A DNA stretch of 64,000 nucleotides from Nocardia ignorata NBRC 108230 (GCF_001612905.1 NZ_BDBI01000017.1:1-64000), one strand, 5' to 3'; counted from the first letter of the stretch, positions 25,081 to 36,500 are shown. Program-made: numbers and translations. The notes: generated from the sequence alone by a model not told the origin.

Positions 25081-25473
25081 GTGGCAGAACAGAAATCCGA
25101 CACCGTGCTCTCGATCGGCCTGCACCCCAGCGCCGTCGACTACAGCCGCTACCCGCAGATCGACGAAGCCACACTCACCGCGCGTATCGCGGCGGGCGAG
25201 ACGGCCCTGCGCGAGGCAGGCTTCGACATCGTCACCTGCCAGGTCCCGGCCGACCCCGACGCCGCCGAGGCGACGCTGCGCGACTGCGCGGCGGGCAGGC
25301 CGTTCGGGGTCGCGATGATCGGCGCCGGGGTGCGGATGGCGCCCGAGCACACCTTGCTGTTCGAACGCCTCATCAATGTCGCCACCGAGATCGCGCCGGG
25401 AATCCGGTTCTGCTTCAACACTTCTCCGGAGACGACCATCGACGCGCTGCGCCGCGGGTTGCACGCCCGCTGA
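25081..25473 (+). CDS. Conserved small protein of unknown function
   Basis: A roughly 130-residue soluble alpha/beta protein: VLSIGLHPSAVDYSRYP at the N-terminus, a central FGVAMIGAGVRMAPEHTLLFERLINV block and the end RFCFNTSPETTIDALRRG. Similar small proteins are frequent in actinobacteria, without an assigned role. The GTG at 25081 is preserved by GGAGG five bases upstream and starts close to the conserved part. An in-frame GTG at 25009 overlapping the SDR stop would add a hydrophobic segment (AVLAAGLLAVAAYLM) that could be a membrane anchor, so the true N-terminus is uncertain. Confidence 0.65.
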   Translation: MAEQKSDTVLSIGLHPSAVDYSRYPQIDEATLTARIAAGETALREAGFDIVTCQVPADPDAAEATLRDCAAGRPFGVAMIGAGVRMAPEHTLLFERLINVATEIAPGIRFCFNTSPETTIDALRRGLHAR

Positions 25474-25512
25474 CTATAGGCAGTCGAGACGCGCGCCCGC
25501 CGGGCAGCCGTC

Positions 25513-26652
25513 CTACTTGTGGCCGCCACCGTGGTCGTGGCCGCCGCAGGTGTCGGTGCGTCGACCGTCCGTGGCCGCCTGACCGGCACCGTGACCCTCC
25601 AGCGCCGCGAACGGGCCGCATTCGTGCGGAGCGATCCACACGTGCACCATCGGATTGCCCGCGCCGGGGTTGATCGAGTTCGGCGGGCAGTTGCCCTGTT
25701 CGTCGGTCACGCCTGCGACCTGGGGACCGTTGTCGCCTGCCTTCCAGCACAGGTTGTCGTGCACGTGCCACTGCATCAGCGGGCCCGCGTACTCGGTGAG
25801 GGCCGGGTCGTCGATCTTCTTGCCCTTGGCCATGTACATGGCCGACACCAGGGTGCGGTTCTGGCCGTCGACCCGGTAGACCAGCGACTCCGGTCGGGTG
25901 GGGTCGAGGAAGCTGTCGTCGCGGATGTAGCCGGTGTTGATCCAGTGCTCGTAGCCGGTGGCGGCATCGCCGATCGAGCGGAAGCCGAGTGCGCCGATGG
26001 TGGTGACGTCGGCGAAGGCAGGCAGCTTGTCGAGGGTGTTCTGGATCAGGGCTGTCGCGCGTTGCTCCTGTTCGGCGGTGACGCCCGGGACGCCGGAGAT
26101 ATCGATCGGCTTGCCCGGGTCGAACGCCCGGGGCCAGGAGTCGCCGGTGTCACCGTGGTCCTCGCCCGCCGCGTGTGCGTGATCGTCGCCGTGACTGTGC
26201 ACATGCCCGACACCGTTCAGCATGGCCGCCAGCGCCAGCACACCGACGGCGGCGGCCGCGAACCCGGACCGCATGGGCGGCAGCGTCGCACCCGGCCGCA
26301 GCAGTGCGACGGCCGCGCCGAGGACAGCGAGCGCACCGAGCGCGGCGCAGACGGTATCGGCGACACCCGGTGATTCCGCGGTCAGCCCGGTGACCCACGG
26401 GATATCGGCGAAACGGGTGAACGCCCACACCGCAACCGCGATCGCGTTCACCGCGGCCAGCGCGGACACGACGATCTTGCGATCACTCAGCAGCACCGTC
26501 AGCCCGACGGCGCATTGCATCGCGGCGAGCACGACCATCAGCCGCGCCAGTGTGGCGTGGTCGCTGTGCATTCCGGCGGCCAGGAAGTGCACCGCCCCCG
26601 CCCCGACCGACGAGATCCCGCCGAGCAGCAGAAATCCGTTGCGTCCGCTCAC
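25513..26652 (-). CDS. His-rich multi-TM membrane protein with extracytoplasmic domain
   Basis: A 379-residue protein with about five N-terminal hydrophobic segments (residues 1-155). A His/Asp cluster (HVHSHGDDHAHAAGEDHGD) follows, then a conserved soluble domain (ATALIQNTLDKLPAF...YEHWINTGYIRDDSF...ESLVYRVDGQNRTLVSAMYMA...MQWHVHDNLCW...HVWIAPHECGPFA) and a His-rich tail (CGGHDHGGGHK). The His clusters suggest metal binding, perhaps copper, nickel or zinc handling, but I do not recognise a characterised family. GTG 26652 has GGAG about eight bases upstream; the open frame beyond it is spurious. It stands alone, convergent with the gene ending at 25473. Confidence 0.7.
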   Translation of the reverse strand: MSGRNGFLLLGGISSVGAGAVHFLAAGMHSDHATLARLMVVLAAMQCAVGLTVLLSDRKIVVSALAAVNAIAVAVWAFTRFADIPWVTGLTAESPGVADTVCAALGALAVLGAAVALLRPGATLPPMRSGFAAAAVGVLALAAMLNGVGHVHSHGDDHAHAAGEDHGDTGDSWPRAFDPGKPIDISGVPGVTAEQEQRATALIQNTLDKLPAFADVTTIGALGFRSIGDAATGYEHWINTGYIRDDSFLDPTRPESLVYRVDGQNRTLVSAMYMAKGKKIDDPALTEYAGPLMQWHVHDNLCWKAGDNGPQVAGVTDEQGNCPPNSINPGAGNPMVHVWIAPHECGPFAALEGHGAGQAATDGRRTDTCGGHDHGGGHK

Positions 26653-26817
26653 CTGTTGTCTCCAATCCGATAGTTCGCCGCGGACATTACTGGGCAACAG
26701 TGAGTGCGGAGTGCCGCATGTCTGAGGAAAGTCTGTGACCCAGGTCTCCGGCGCCGTTGTCACATCGAGACCATTACGGTGGTTAACGATCTCCGCGCGA
26801 GTCGCGAATTTCGGAGC

Positions 26818-27315
26818 ATGAGTCTGAAAAGCAAGCAAGGTCAACGGGTTTCGGTTCAGGTCGGGGTGGCCGCCGCAGCGGCCGTTACCGCGCTCGTCGG
26901 GTTCAGTGGTCCGGCGGCGGCATTGCCGTCGGATCAGGTCGTCCACTTCGTACCGACACTCGTCCGGGTGCCGGGCGGATGCTCGGCCATCGTCAACGCG
27001 GAAACCGTGCCCCAGCCGCAGGCCGGGCACCTCGGTGTTCGCGTGAAAATCATTCAGGACGGACAGAACTGCCAGCCGTACCGGATCTCGGTGCGGTGGA
27101 AGAACCTCGACACCGGCCGTGAGAACAGTCAGTCCCATCGGGTCGATGCCAACGGTGTCATCGAACAGGCGCCCGACGGCGTGATCACCGGTTTCGGCAT
27201 GGGCCCCGGCCCCGGCCGGGTCGAGGCGAAGATCGTCGCCACCACCGACACCTACCCGCAACACTATGACCTGGAACAGCTTTCGGGTCAGGCCTGGATC
27301 ACCCTCAACCAGTAG
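26818..27315 (+). CDS. Secreted protein of unknown function
   Basis: A 165-residue exported protein. A basic start, a hydrophobic Ala/Val-rich core and a likely cleavage site AAA-LPS near residue 37 form a signal peptide. The mature part is beta-rich, with two cysteines (GGCSAIV and GQNCQPY) that could form a disulfide. It has an RVKIIQDG...RISVRWKNLDTG core typical of small Nocardia secreted proteins. ATG 26818 has a GGAG immediately upstream. No enzyme motif is visible. The flanking genes are unrelated. Confidence 0.7.
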   Translation: MSLKSKQGQRVSVQVGVAAAAAVTALVGFSGPAAALPSDQVVHFVPTLVRVPGGCSAIVNAETVPQPQAGHLGVRVKIIQDGQNCQPYRISVRWKNLDTGRENSQSHRVDANGVIEQAPDGVITGFGMGPGPGRVEAKIVATTDTYPQHYDLEQLSGQAWITLNQ

Positions 27316-27468
27316 CGAAACGGCGGCAGGGGCGGCCCGCCCGGGTCCGCCTCTGCTGTCGCGTGCCGGTGGCTTGCTCGTCCGGAGGGCTGCCCTTAGA
27401 TTCATCCGTGATCGGGTGGGCCCATAGTTCCGCTCAAGCGTCGGCGGGCGAAGCGGAGGTGGGTCGGG

Positions 27469-28983
27469 GTGGCGGTGGAATCCGGGACGGTGTTCGCCGG
27501 ATACGTGGTCGAACGGCTGCTCGGCGCGGGCGGGATGGGGTCGGTGTATCTCGCGGAGCATCCGCGGCTGCGTCGGCGGGTCGCGCTGAAGGTACTCGGC
27601 GACGGGATTTCCACCGATGCCAAGGTGCGCACCGCGTTCGACCGTGAGGCGACACTGGCCGCGCGGCTCGAACACCCGAACATCGTCGCCGTGTACGACC
27701 GCAGCGGTCCCGAGGACCCGGTGCTGTGGTTGTCGATGAAATACGTCGACGGTGGCGACGCGATCGGCCTGCTGCGCGCGAATCCCACCGGCCTGGCACC
27801 GGATCGAGCCCTGCGGCTGATCCGGGGTGCCGCCGCCGGACTGGATTTCGCGCACGCGCACGGGGTGCTGCACCGCGATGTGAAACCGGCCAACCTGCTG
27901 ATCGAACGCGACGCGGCGGGCCGCGAAACCGCGCTGCTCACCGACTTCGGCATCGCCCGCAGCCTCGACGACACGGTGACGCTGTCGGCGATGGCCGCCA
28001 CCTTCGCCTACGCCGCGCCCGAACGATTCCACGGGCACCTGGTGGATCATCGCGCCGACATCTACTCCCTCGGCTGCACGCTGTATCAGCTACTCACCGG
28101 CCGGACGCCGTTTCCACGTAGTGACCAGGCGGCGGTGATCGCCGCGCATCTGGGCGCGGCACCGCCCCGGCCCACCGAGCTACGACCGGAGCTGCCGCGG
28201 GCCATCGACGCGGTCGTGGCGACCGCGATGGCGAAACGGCCGGAGGACCGATTTGCCCGCTGCGCCGACCTCGCCGCGGCGGCGAGCAGAGCGTTCGACA
28301 CCGGGGCGCCGGTGCGCGCGCCGTCCCCGAGCCCGTCGCCGACCGATCCGGTCACGGCCGGTGTTCCAGCCGCCCTGCCAGGTCGACGGCGTGCCCGGGC
28401 CGCGCGAACGCTCCTGCCCTCGGTGCTCACCGCGGTGCTGACGACCGCTACGGTCGCGTTGCTCGTCGTCATGACGACCACCGACCTGATCCGTGGCCAG
28501 CCGACCCGGGTCTACACCACGCAGAGTGTCGCGAACGCCTGTGACCTGCTCGATCTGCCCGCACTCGAACAACTCGGTGGGGCGCCGCCCGATCCGCCCA
28601 TCCATTCCGAATCCGTTGATTCCGAGCCATATTCGTCCCACCACTGCTCGGTCTCCTACCGGGGTCTGGCAGCCACTGTGCTTGCCAAGGTCGTGAACGA
28701 TGGACACGGCGCCGAGGCCTTCTTCCGCGACGACCTGGAGTTGGTTCGTCTGGGCGGGGCCACGATCCGGGCGGACCACCGGCTCGAGCTCGCTGACGAC
28801 TCCTACTTCTACGTGCGCCGACTGCCGTACATGTACGGCCCGACCTGCGAGCTCGGCCTCTTCGACGACAACGTGGTCGTCGCGGTGACGCTGAGCACGC
28901 CCGCGGAGTCGAAGGTGGACGATTCGGAGATGGTGACGGCCTGTGAGCATCAGGGCCGAATACTCTGGGAGCGCCTCGGATGA
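27469..28983 (+). CDS. PknB-type Ser/Thr kinase with extracellular sensor-like domain
   Basis: A 504-residue transmembrane kinase. The cytoplasmic kinase domain (about 10-275) has the Gly loop GAGGMGSV, Lys 41 (VALKVL), HRD at 135-137 with VKPAN, and DFG at 159-161. A Pro/Ser/Ala juxtamembrane linker leads to one TM at about 315-336. The outer domain (about 350-504) starts with ANACDLLDLPALEQLGG and contains paired cysteines, resembling DUF3558-like lipoprotein domains rather than PASTA repeats. The start is GTG. Its last codons overlap the next gene as ATGA, and that gene encodes a similar extracellular domain, so the two probably act together. Confidence 0.9.
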   Translation: MAVESGTVFAGYVVERLLGAGGMGSVYLAEHPRLRRRVALKVLGDGISTDAKVRTAFDREATLAARLEHPNIVAVYDRSGPEDPVLWLSMKYVDGGDAIGLLRANPTGLAPDRALRLIRGAAAGLDFAHAHGVLHRDVKPANLLIERDAAGRETALLTDFGIARSLDDTVTLSAMAATFAYAAPERFHGHLVDHRADIYSLGCTLYQLLTGRTPFPRSDQAAVIAAHLGAAPPRPTELRPELPRAIDAVVATAMAKRPEDRFARCADLAAAASRAFDTGAPVRAPSPSPSPTDPVTAGVPAALPGRRRARAARTLLPSVLTAVLTTATVALLVVMTTTDLIRGQPTRVYTTQSVANACDLLDLPALEQLGGAPPDPPIHSESVDSEPYSSHHCSVSYRGLAATVLAKVVNDGHGAEAFFRDDLELVRLGGATIRADHRLELADDSYFYVRRLPYMYGPTCELGLFDDNVVVAVTLSTPAESKVDDSEMVTACEHQGRILWERLG

Positions 28984-29612
28984 CACCACGACGGTTCTCG
29001 CTGCCATGGACGGCTGCGGCAGTGTCGGCCTGCTCGCTCGTGGTGGTCACCGTGATCGCCGCCGCGATGTGGCTGGGGCGCGAGGACGGGGCGGCGAACA
29101 CGCGGTGGACGCCGGGCACACCGGTCGACACCCCGACCTCGCGCAAGTACCGCGAGCTGGAGCAAGGCAATCACTGCGAGCTGATGGATCTGGCCGAACT
29201 CACGCGTCGCGGCAGCGCCGGGTGGCAGCAGGACGATCAGGAGCCCATCGGGTCGACCGGCTACTGCTCCGGCGCTTTCGGTGACCTCACTGTGTCGCTG
29301 AGTCTCCATGTCACGCGGGCGGGAGGCGACCGGCGAGGGGGGCACGACAGGTTCAAATATCTTGTCGGACAACGTGTCTCGGATCCGAATACGAGTTTCG
29401 AATACCTGGCCGGGCTCGGCGAGGACGCCTTCGTCGAGGAGGAGGCCGACCGGGCCGGGCGTCCGGTGACAAAAGTGCGGATCGGCGTGCTCGACGAGAA
29501 CCTGCACGTGGACACCACACTGACGATCGATGGCAACCGGATCAGCCGCGCCGAGCTGCGACAGCTGACCGAACACCACGTTCGCGTGGTGATGCGCAAC
29601 CTGCGGGCCTGA
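28980..29612 (+). CDS. Single-TM protein with DUF3558-like outer domain
   Basis: A 210-residue protein with one TM segment near residues 11-32 and an outer domain. Its beginning, NHCELMDLAELTRRGSAGW, parallels the kinase's outer domain start, and it later has LAGLGEDAFVEEE and TTLTIDGNRI strands. The ATG overlaps the kinase stop by four bases, so it is co-translated with the kinase. It could be a co-receptor, a ligand-binding partner or a substrate. A duplicated sensor domain shared by kinase and partner is the simplest reading. A long hairpin ends the operon. Confidence 0.7.
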   Translation: MTPRRFSLPWTAAAVSACSLVVVTVIAAAMWLGREDGAANTRWTPGTPVDTPTSRKYRELEQGNHCELMDLAELTRRGSAGWQQDDQEPIGSTGYCSGAFGDLTVSLSLHVTRAGGDRRGGHDRFKYLVGQRVSDPNTSFEYLAGLGEDAFVEEEADRAGRPVTKVRIGVLDENLHVDTTLTIDGNRISRAELRQLTEHHVRVVMRNLRA

Positions 29613-29663
29613 CAACGGCGAACGCCGGGCGGATCGTGATGATCCACCCGGCGTTCGCCGTTG
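29613..29663. terminator. Very long hairpin terminator between convergent operons
   Basis: A 23-bp stem with one mismatch (29613-29635 with 29641-29663) and a 5-base loop lies exactly between the kinase-partner stop and the kgd stop. It is likely to end transcription in both directions. Confidence 0.85.
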
Positions 29664-29675
29664 TGCGGGAAGAAA

Positions 29676-32600
29676 TTACGCGGTCGGCTCGAAGGCCTCG
29701 GCGATGATCTCGGCCTGCTCCACGGCGTGGACCTTCGAGGAACCCGAGGACGGGGCCGACATGGCGCGGCGGGAGATGCGGCGCAGTTTGCCCAGGCGGT
29801 CGGGGAGGACCTCGGGGAGGTTGAGGCCGAAGAAGGGCCAGGCGCCCTGGTTGGCCGGTTCCTCCTGGACCCAGGCGATGTCGGTCGCGTTGGGATACTT
29901 GGCCAGGGCCTCGTTGAGGCGGTACGTCGGGATCGGGTAGAGCTGTTCGATCCGGACGATGGCCACGTCTTCACGCTTGTGCTTGGCCTTCTCCGCGGCG
30001 AGCTCGTAGTAGAGCTTGCCCGAGGTCAGCAGGATGCGCTTGACCTTGGCGGTGTCGCCGACGCCCGATTCGTAGGTGGGCTCGTCGAACACCGAACGGA
30101 ACTTCGACTCGGTGAAGTCCTTGATGTCGGACACCACGGCCTTGTTGCGCAGCATCGACTTCGGGGTGAAGACGATCAGCGGACGACGGATGCCGTCGAG
30201 GGCGTGGCGGCGCAGCAGGTGGAAGTAGTTCGCCGGGGTGGACGGCACCGCGACGGTCATCGAACCCTCGGCGCACAACTGCAGGAACCGCTCGATACGG
30301 CCCGAGGTGTGGTCGGGACCCTGACCCTCGTGGCCGTGCGGCAGCAGCAGCACCACATCGGAGAGCTGACCCCACTTGGCCTCACCGGAGGAGATGAACT
30401 CGTCGATGATCGACTGCGCGCCGTTGACGAAGTCACCGAACTGCGCCTCCCACAACACCAGTGCGTTGGGGTTGCCCAGCGAGTAACCGTATTCGAAACC
30501 GACAGCGGCGAATTCGCTCAGCGCCGAGTCGTGCACCGCGAACCAGCCCGGGTTCTCCGAACCGATGTTGTGCAGCGGGGTGTACTCCTGGGCGTTGATC
30601 CGGTCGATGATGACCGAGTGGCGCTGGGTGAACGTGCCGCGACGCGAGTCCTGACCGGTCAGGCGCACATCGTGACCCTGGTCGATCAGCGAACCGAACG
30701 CGAGCAACTCGGCGAAGGCCCAGTCGACCTTGCCCTCGTAGGCCATCTCGCGCCGCTTCTCCAGCACCGGCTTCACGCGCGGGTGCACGTTGAAACCGTC
30801 GGGAGTGTTGAGGAACGCGTCGCCGATGCGCTGCAGCACCGACTTGTCGACCGCGGTCTGCACGGTCGCGGGCACCTTCTGGTCGTCCTCGACGGACTCC
30901 GACGGCTCCGGAACGTATTTCTCCAGCTCGCGGACCTCGTTGAACACGCGCTCGAGCTGACCCTGGTAGTCGCGCAGCGCGTCCTCGGCCTCCTTCATGG
31001 AGATGTCGCCACGGCCGATCAGCGATTCGGTGTAGGCCTTGCGGACCGAACGCTTGGTGTCGATGACGTCGTACATCTCCGGCTGGGTCATCGAGGGGTC
31101 GTCGCCCTCGTTGTGTCCGCGGCGGCGGTAGCAGACGAGGTCGATGACGACGTCCTTGCGGAACTTCTGCCGGAAGTCGACCGCCAGGCGCGCGACCCAG
31201 TCGCAGGCCTCGGGGTCGTCACCGTTGACGTGGAAGATCGGCGCGCCGATGAACTTCGCGATGTCGGTGGAGTACTCGGTGGAGCGGCTGTTCTCCGGCG
31301 CGGTGGTGAAGCCGATCTGGTTGTTCACCACGATGTGGATGGTGCCGCCCACGCGGTAACCGCGCAGACCCGACAGGTTCAGCGTCTCGGCGACCACGCC
31401 CTGACCGGCGAACGCGGCGTCACCGTGCAACATCAGCGGCATCACCGAGAAGCCCTCGGGGCCGTCGCCCTTGTTCAGCAGGTCCTGCTTGGCGCGCACG
31501 AGGCCCTCGAGCACGGGATCGACCGCCTCCAGGTGCGAGGGGTTCGCGGTGAGCGACACCTCGATCTCGTTGTCGCCGAACATCTGCAGGTACTGGCCGT
31601 GCGCACCGAGGTGGTACTTCACGTCGCCCGAGCCGTGGGTGGCGGCCGGGTTCATGTTGCCCTCGAACTCGGTGAAGATCTTCGAGTACGGCTTGCCGAC
31701 GATGTTGGCCAGCACGTTGAGGCGGCCACGGTGCGGCATACCGATGACGACCTCGTCGAGCCCGTGCTCGGCGCACTGGTCGATGGTGGCGTCCATCATC
31801 GGGATCACGGCTTCGGCGCCCTCGAGCGAGAACCGCTTCTGACCGACGTACTTGGTCTGCAGGAAGGTCTCGAACGCCTCGGCGGCGTTGAGCCGGTTCA
31901 GGATGTACTTCTGCTGGGCGACCGTCGGCTTGACGTGCTTCTGCTCGACCCGGTCCTGGATCCACTTGAGCTGGTCGGTCTCGAGGATGTGGGTGTACTC
32001 CACACCGACGTGGCGGCAGTAGGCGTCGCGCAGGATCGACAGCACATCGCGCAGCTTCATCCGCTCCTGGCCGTGGAAACCGCCCACGTCGAAGGTACGG
32101 TCCAGGTCCCACAGGGTGAGGCCGTGCGAGGTGACGTCGAGGTCGGGGTGGCTGCGGAACTTGTCCTTGACCAGGCGCAGCGGGTCGGTGTCGGCCATCA
32201 GGTGGCCGCGGTTGCGGTAGGCCGCGATCAGCTCGAGCACGCGGGCGCTCTTGTCGACGCCGCGCTCGCTGATGTCCTTGCGCCAGCGGATCGGCTCGTA
32301 CGGCACGCCGAGGCCGTGGAAGATCTCGTCGTAGAACTCGTCGGAGATCAGCAGGTTGTGGATGGTGCGCAGGAAGTCGCCGGACTCGGCGCCCTGGATG
32401 ATGCGGTGATCGTAGGTGGAGGTCAGCGTCATCAGCTTGCCGACGCCGATCTCGGCCAGGCGCTCGTCGCTCATGCCCTGGAACTCGGCCGGGTACTCCA
32501 TGGCGCCGGCACCGATGATCGCGCCCTGGCCCGGCATGAGGCGCGGCACCGAGTGGACGGTGCCGATGGTGCCGGGGTTGGTCAGCGAGATGGTGACACC

Positions 32601-33440
32601 GGAGAAATCCTCGGCGCCGAGCTTGCCTTCACGGGCGCGGCGGACGATGTCCTCGTAGGCGGCGTGGAACTGACCGAAGCTCATCTCCTCGGTGCCCTTG
32701 ATTGCGGCGACGACCAGCGTGCGGTTGCCGTCCTTGCCCACGAGGTCGATGGCCAGGCCGAGGTTGGTGTGCGCGGGGGTGACCGCGTTCGGCTTGCCGT
32801 CGATCTCGGCGAAGTGCCGGTTCAGGTTCGGGAACGACTTCACGGCCTGCACGATCGCGTAACCGAGCAGGTGGGTGAAGGAGATCTTGCCGCCGCGGGT
32901 GCGCGCCAGGTGGTTGTTGATCACGAGGCGGTTGTCGATCATCAGCTTGGCCGGGATCGCGCGCACCGACGTGGCGGTGGGGATGGTCAGCGAGGCCGAC
33001 ATGTTCTTGGCGATGGCCGCGGCGGGGCCGCGCAGCACCTTGGACTCGTCGGTGCCCGTGCTCGTCTTGGCGGGCGCGGTGGCCGGGGCGTTCGACACCG
33101 GGGCGGGCGTGGTCTGCGGTGCGCGCACGTTCTCCCGCTTCGGAGCCGGGGCGGGTGCCGGAGCCGGGGCGGGTGCCGGAGCCGGCGCGGGTGCCGGCTT
33201 GGGCGCCGTCGCGACGGCGGTCTTGGGGGCCTGCGGTGCGGCCTTCGGAGCCTGCTGCGGCGCCGCTTGCGCGGTGGCGGCGGGAGCCTGCTCGTTAGCG
33301 GAGTCGGTGGCCTCGGGGGTGTAGTCGGCGAGGAACTCGTGCCAACTCGCGTCGACCGAGGACGGGTCCTGTTTGAACTTCTGATACATCTCGTCGACTA
33401 GCCACTGGTTCTGTCCGAACTGGGAAGTTGAGCTGCTCAC
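29676..33440 (-). CDS. kgd: Multifunctional 2-oxoglutarate decarboxylase/dehydrogenase E1-E2 (Kgd/OdhA)
   Basis: Cytoplasmic thiamine-diphosphate enzyme of the TCA cycle that decarboxylates 2-oxoglutarate, as E1 of the dehydrogenase complex or as a decarboxylase/carboligase. The 1254-residue fusion is specific to Corynebacteriales and relatives. It has a short E1 N-terminus ([15 protein letters not shown]), a long Ala-Pro linker (about 60-110), an E2-like acyltransferase domain with [13 protein letters not shown], then the E1 domain ([11 protein letters not shown] near 567, [11 protein letters not shown] and a C-terminal transketolase-like part). It has no lipoyl domain, as usual. GTG 33440 gives the conserved start; ATG 33458 is possible. 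Regulation by an FHA partner (GarA/OdhI) is known in homologues. Confidence 0.96.
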   Translation of the reverse strand: MSSSTSQFGQNQWLVDEMYQKFKQDPSSVDASWHEFLADYTPEATDSANEQAPAATAQAAPQQAPKAAPQAPKTAVATAPKPAPAPAPAPAPAPAPAPAPKRENVRAPQTTPAPVSNAPATAPAKTSTGTDESKVLRGPAAAIAKNMSASLTIPTATSVRAIPAKLMIDNRLVINNHLARTRGGKISFTHLLGYAIVQAVKSFPNLNRHFAEIDGKPNAVTPAHTNLGLAIDLVGKDGNRTLVVAAIKGTEEMSFGQFHAAYEDIVRRAREGKLGAEDFSGVTISLTNPGTIGTVHSVPRLMPGQGAIIGAGAMEYPAEFQGMSDERLAEIGVGKLMTLTSTYDHRIIQGAESGDFLRTIHNLLISDEFYDEIFHGLGVPYEPIRWRKDISERGVDKSARVLELIAAYRNRGHLMADTDPLRLVKDKFRSHPDLDVTSHGLTLWDLDRTFDVGGFHGQERMKLRDVLSILRDAYCRHVGVEYTHILETDQLKWIQDRVEQKHVKPTVAQQKYILNRLNAAEAFETFLQTKYVGQKRFSLEGAEAVIPMMDATIDQCAEHGLDEVVIGMPHRGRLNVLANIVGKPYSKIFTEFEGNMNPAATHGSGDVKYHLGAHGQYLQMFGDNEIEVSLTANPSHLEAVDPVLEGLVRAKQDLLNKGDGPEGFSVMPLMLHGDAAFAGQGVVAETLNLSGLRGYRVGGTIHIVVNNQIGFTTAPENSRSTEYSTDIAKFIGAPIFHVNGDDPEACDWVARLAVDFRQKFRKDVVIDLVCYRRRGHNEGDDPSMTQPEMYDVIDTKRSVRKAYTESLIGRGDISMKEAEDALRDYQGQLERVFNEVRELEKYVPEPSESVEDDQKVPATVQTAVDKSVLQRIGDAFLNTPDGFNVHPRVKPVLEKRREMAYEGKVDWAFAELLAFGSLIDQGHDVRLTGQDSRRGTFTQRHSVIIDRINAQEYTPLHNIGSENPGWFAVHDSALSEFAAVGFEYGYSLGNPNALVLWEAQFGDFVNGAQSIIDEFISSGEAKWGQLSDVVLLLPHGHEGQGPDHTSGRIERFLQLCAEGSMTVAVPSTPANYFHLLRRHALDGIRRPLIVFTPKSMLRNKAVVSDIKDFTESKFRSVFDEPTYESGVGDTAKVKRILLTSGKLYYELAAEKAKHKREDVAIVRIEQLYPIPTYRLNEALAKYPNATDIAWVQEEPANQGAWPFFGLNLPEVLPDRLGKLRRISRRAMSAPSSGSSKVHAVEQAEIIAEAFEPTA

Positions 33441-33563
33441 AGCTGGTGTTCGCCTCATTTCGTTCTTCGCGCTGCGACGTTTGTGACGTGCCCGGCAGGG
33501 GTATCAGCGGATGGCTGCCGATGCGCCCTCACCGAGCATATGCCCCGTGGCATGTCGGCGTAG

Positions 33564-36500
33564 CTAGTGGCCCGAGACTATTCGCTCCTCGTGCAGTCCC
33601 GCCGACCAGAGTCGCGCGTAACTCCCGCCTCGGGCGAGCAGTTCCCGGTGGCTACCGAATTCGACGATACGTCCTTGTTCGACCACGCCGACGAAGTCGG
33701 CGCGGGCCGCGGTGGCCAGCCGGTGGGCGACCACGACGGTCGTGCGGCCCCGGGCCAGCGAACGGCTCGCTACCAGCACCGATGCCTCGGTCTCCGGGTC
33801 GAGGGTCGAGGTCGCCTCGTCGAGAAGCAGCAGGTCGGGGTCGACGAGGTCGGCGCGGGCGAGGGCGACGAGCTGACGTTGTCCGGCGGATAACCCGCGA
33901 CCTCTTTCACCGACCGGTTGGTTCATTTTTCGGGGTAATCCGGCGATCATTTCGGCCGCACCGACGTGGCTCGCCGCCTGTGCGATGTCCACCGATGTGG
34001 CGAAAGGTTGTCCGAATGCAATGTTGCTCGCGACATCACCGCTGAACAGGTGAGCTTCCTGGGGCACAATTCCCAGCCGCGAGCGGTACTCGGTGAGCAC
34101 GAATTTACGTAAATCGACACCGTCGACCCGAATCTCACCCGCCGACGGCTCGGCGGGCAGATCGTAGAGCCGGGCGAGCAGTTTCACGATCGTCGATTTG
34201 CCCGCGCCGGTCGGCCCGACGAGCGCAAGGGTTCGCCCGGCCGGGAGGGTGAAGGACACGCCGTCCAGCGCCGGGAAGTTCGCTCCCGGATAGCGGAAGT
34301 GGACATCGTCGAAGACGACCTCACCGCGCAAACGGTCGATGCGCACCGCGTCGGGTGGGTCGGCCGCGATCGACGACTGTGTGCGCAGCAGGTCACCGAT
34401 GCGGCGCAGCCCGACCCTGGCCTGCTGGTAGCCGTCGAACACCTGCGACAGTTCCTGGATCGGGCTGAACAGCAGGCCGAGGTAGAGGACGAAGGCGACG
34501 AGCGTGCCGGTGGTCGTTCGTCCGTCGGCCACCGCGTTGGCGCCCAGATAGACGACGACGGCCAGGGCGAGGTCGGCCCAGGCCAGGCCGAAGGAGAAGT
34601 AGCAGGCGATCGCGCGCTGGGCGCGGATGCGCGCCTCGCGGTAGCGGTGGGAGTACTCGGCGAAGCGGCGCGCCGCCACCGGTTCGTTGCGGGCGGCCTG
34701 CACGGCCCGCAGGCCCGCGATGTTCTCCTGGAAGTCGGCGTTCACGGCGGAGACCCGTTCGCGCGAGACGGTGTAGGCGGCGGTCGAGACGCGCCGGAAC
34801 AGCAGGGTCGCGATGAGCATCGGCGGCACGGTGGCGAGCACGACCAGCGCCAGCCCCGCATCGATGACGACCAGGCCGACAGCCACGCCGATCAAGGTGA
34901 TGACCGCGACCAGGCCGGTGGCGACACCGGTCTGCAGGAAGGTCGACAGGGCGTCGACATCGGTGGTCATCCGCGTCATGATCCGGCCGGACAGTTCGCG
35001 CTCGTAGAAGTCGAGGCCGAGCCGCTGCAACTGGGCGTAGCTGCGCACCCGGAGCCCGAACAGCACGCGTTCGCCGGTGCGCGCGGTGAGCACCGTGACG
35101 GCAGCGCCGACGATCAGGCTCGCGAGCACCAGTCCGATCCCGATCACCGCCGACACCGCGAGCGCCGAGTTCTGCCCGCCGGTGACACCGGTGTCGATGG
35201 CGTAGCGGACCAGCGGCGGGAAGGCGATGCCGATCATGGCGTCGGCGATCAGCAGCAATACGACCAGCCCGACCAGCTTGCGGACCGGTCGAAGCAGGAC
35301 GCGCAGACCGAAGTCGGGTTGGGGGCCGCGCAGATCGCCGGGCAGGTCGGGTTGTTCGGTGGCCGGTGGTAGCGCGTCGACGGCCGCGCGCAGTTCCGGG
35401 GTCTCGCTGAGGTCGGCGGCCGCCATCGACCGTGGCCGATCACCGACGACGGGCCGCTTGTCGACGCGCACGGTCGGCACGACCGAGCCGGTGGGCGCGG
35501 GCAGCCGGATGACCCGATCGGCCTGGGCCAGGGTCGACTCGCGGTGGGCCAGGATCAGCGTGGTGCGCCCGCCCGGGTCGGGCAGCCGCCGGAAGATCTC
35601 CGCCTCGGTCACCGCATCGACGGCGGAGGTGGCGTCGTCGAGGACGAGTACGCGCGGCCGGGTGAGCAGCGCGCGGGCCAGCGCGATCCGCTGCCGTTGG
35701 CCACCGGAGAGGGTGAGGCCGCGTTCACCGATGACGGTGTCGTACCCGTCGGGCAGTTCGGCGATGAACTCGTCGGCGACCGCCGCGGTGGCCGCCGCCC
35801 GGATCTCGGCGTCGGTGGCCTCCGGGCGGCCGAGGGCGATATTGGCCGCGATGGTGTCGGAGAACAGGAACGGGTCGTCGAAGACCACGCCGAGCGCGCC
35901 GCGCAGATCCTCGGCGCGCAGGTCGGCCAGGTCTACCCGGGTGCCGTCGGTGCCGACGAGGCTGATGGTGCCCGCGTCGGGTGCGTAGAAGCGGGGTAGC
36001 AGCAGTGACAGCGTCGACTTGCCGGACCCGGCCGGGCCGATGATCGCGACGGTCTCACCCGGCCGGATCGTGAGGTCGAGTTCCGAGAGCACCGGCTCGC
36101 CGGGGGTGAAACCGAATCCGACACCGTCGAATTCGATGCCGAGCGGGCCGGGTGGCAGCTCGGTCGGCTTGTCGGGGTCGACGAGTACCGGCGCCGCGTC
36201 GATCACCTGGAACACCCGGTCGGCGGCGGATTTGGTGAGCTGGCTCATGATGACCACCGAGGTGATCGTGCGCGCCGAGGACGTCATCGTGGCCAGGTAG
36301 GCGGTGAAGGCGAGGAAGGTGCCGATCCCGATCGCGCCGCGCGAGGCGAGCAATCCGCCGACGATGATGACGGCGACCAGCCCGGCCTGCGGCAGTGCCG
36401 ACACGACGGGGGCGAAGCGGGCGTTGATCCGCGCGGCGCGCAGCCGTTCGGCGTAGAGGGCGCGGCCGTGGTGCTCGAGTTCGTCGACCATCCGGGCCTC

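Noticed and set aside
26653..28050. Upstream continuation of the His-rich membrane protein frame (to 28050)
   Set aside because: It overlaps a secreted-protein gene and a kinase gene on the other strand; GTG 26652 with a GGAG is a proper start before the first TM.
33120..33220. Short tandem GC-rich repeats within kgd
   Set aside because: Ala-Pro codon repeats of the flexible linker, not a CRISPR array or mobile-element repeat.
29661..33401. 1246-codon open frame on the plus strand antisense to kgd
   Set aside because: High-GC third-position bias creates long antisense frames; its translation is Val/Asp/Leu/His-rich noise, while the minus strand encodes a full Kgd.
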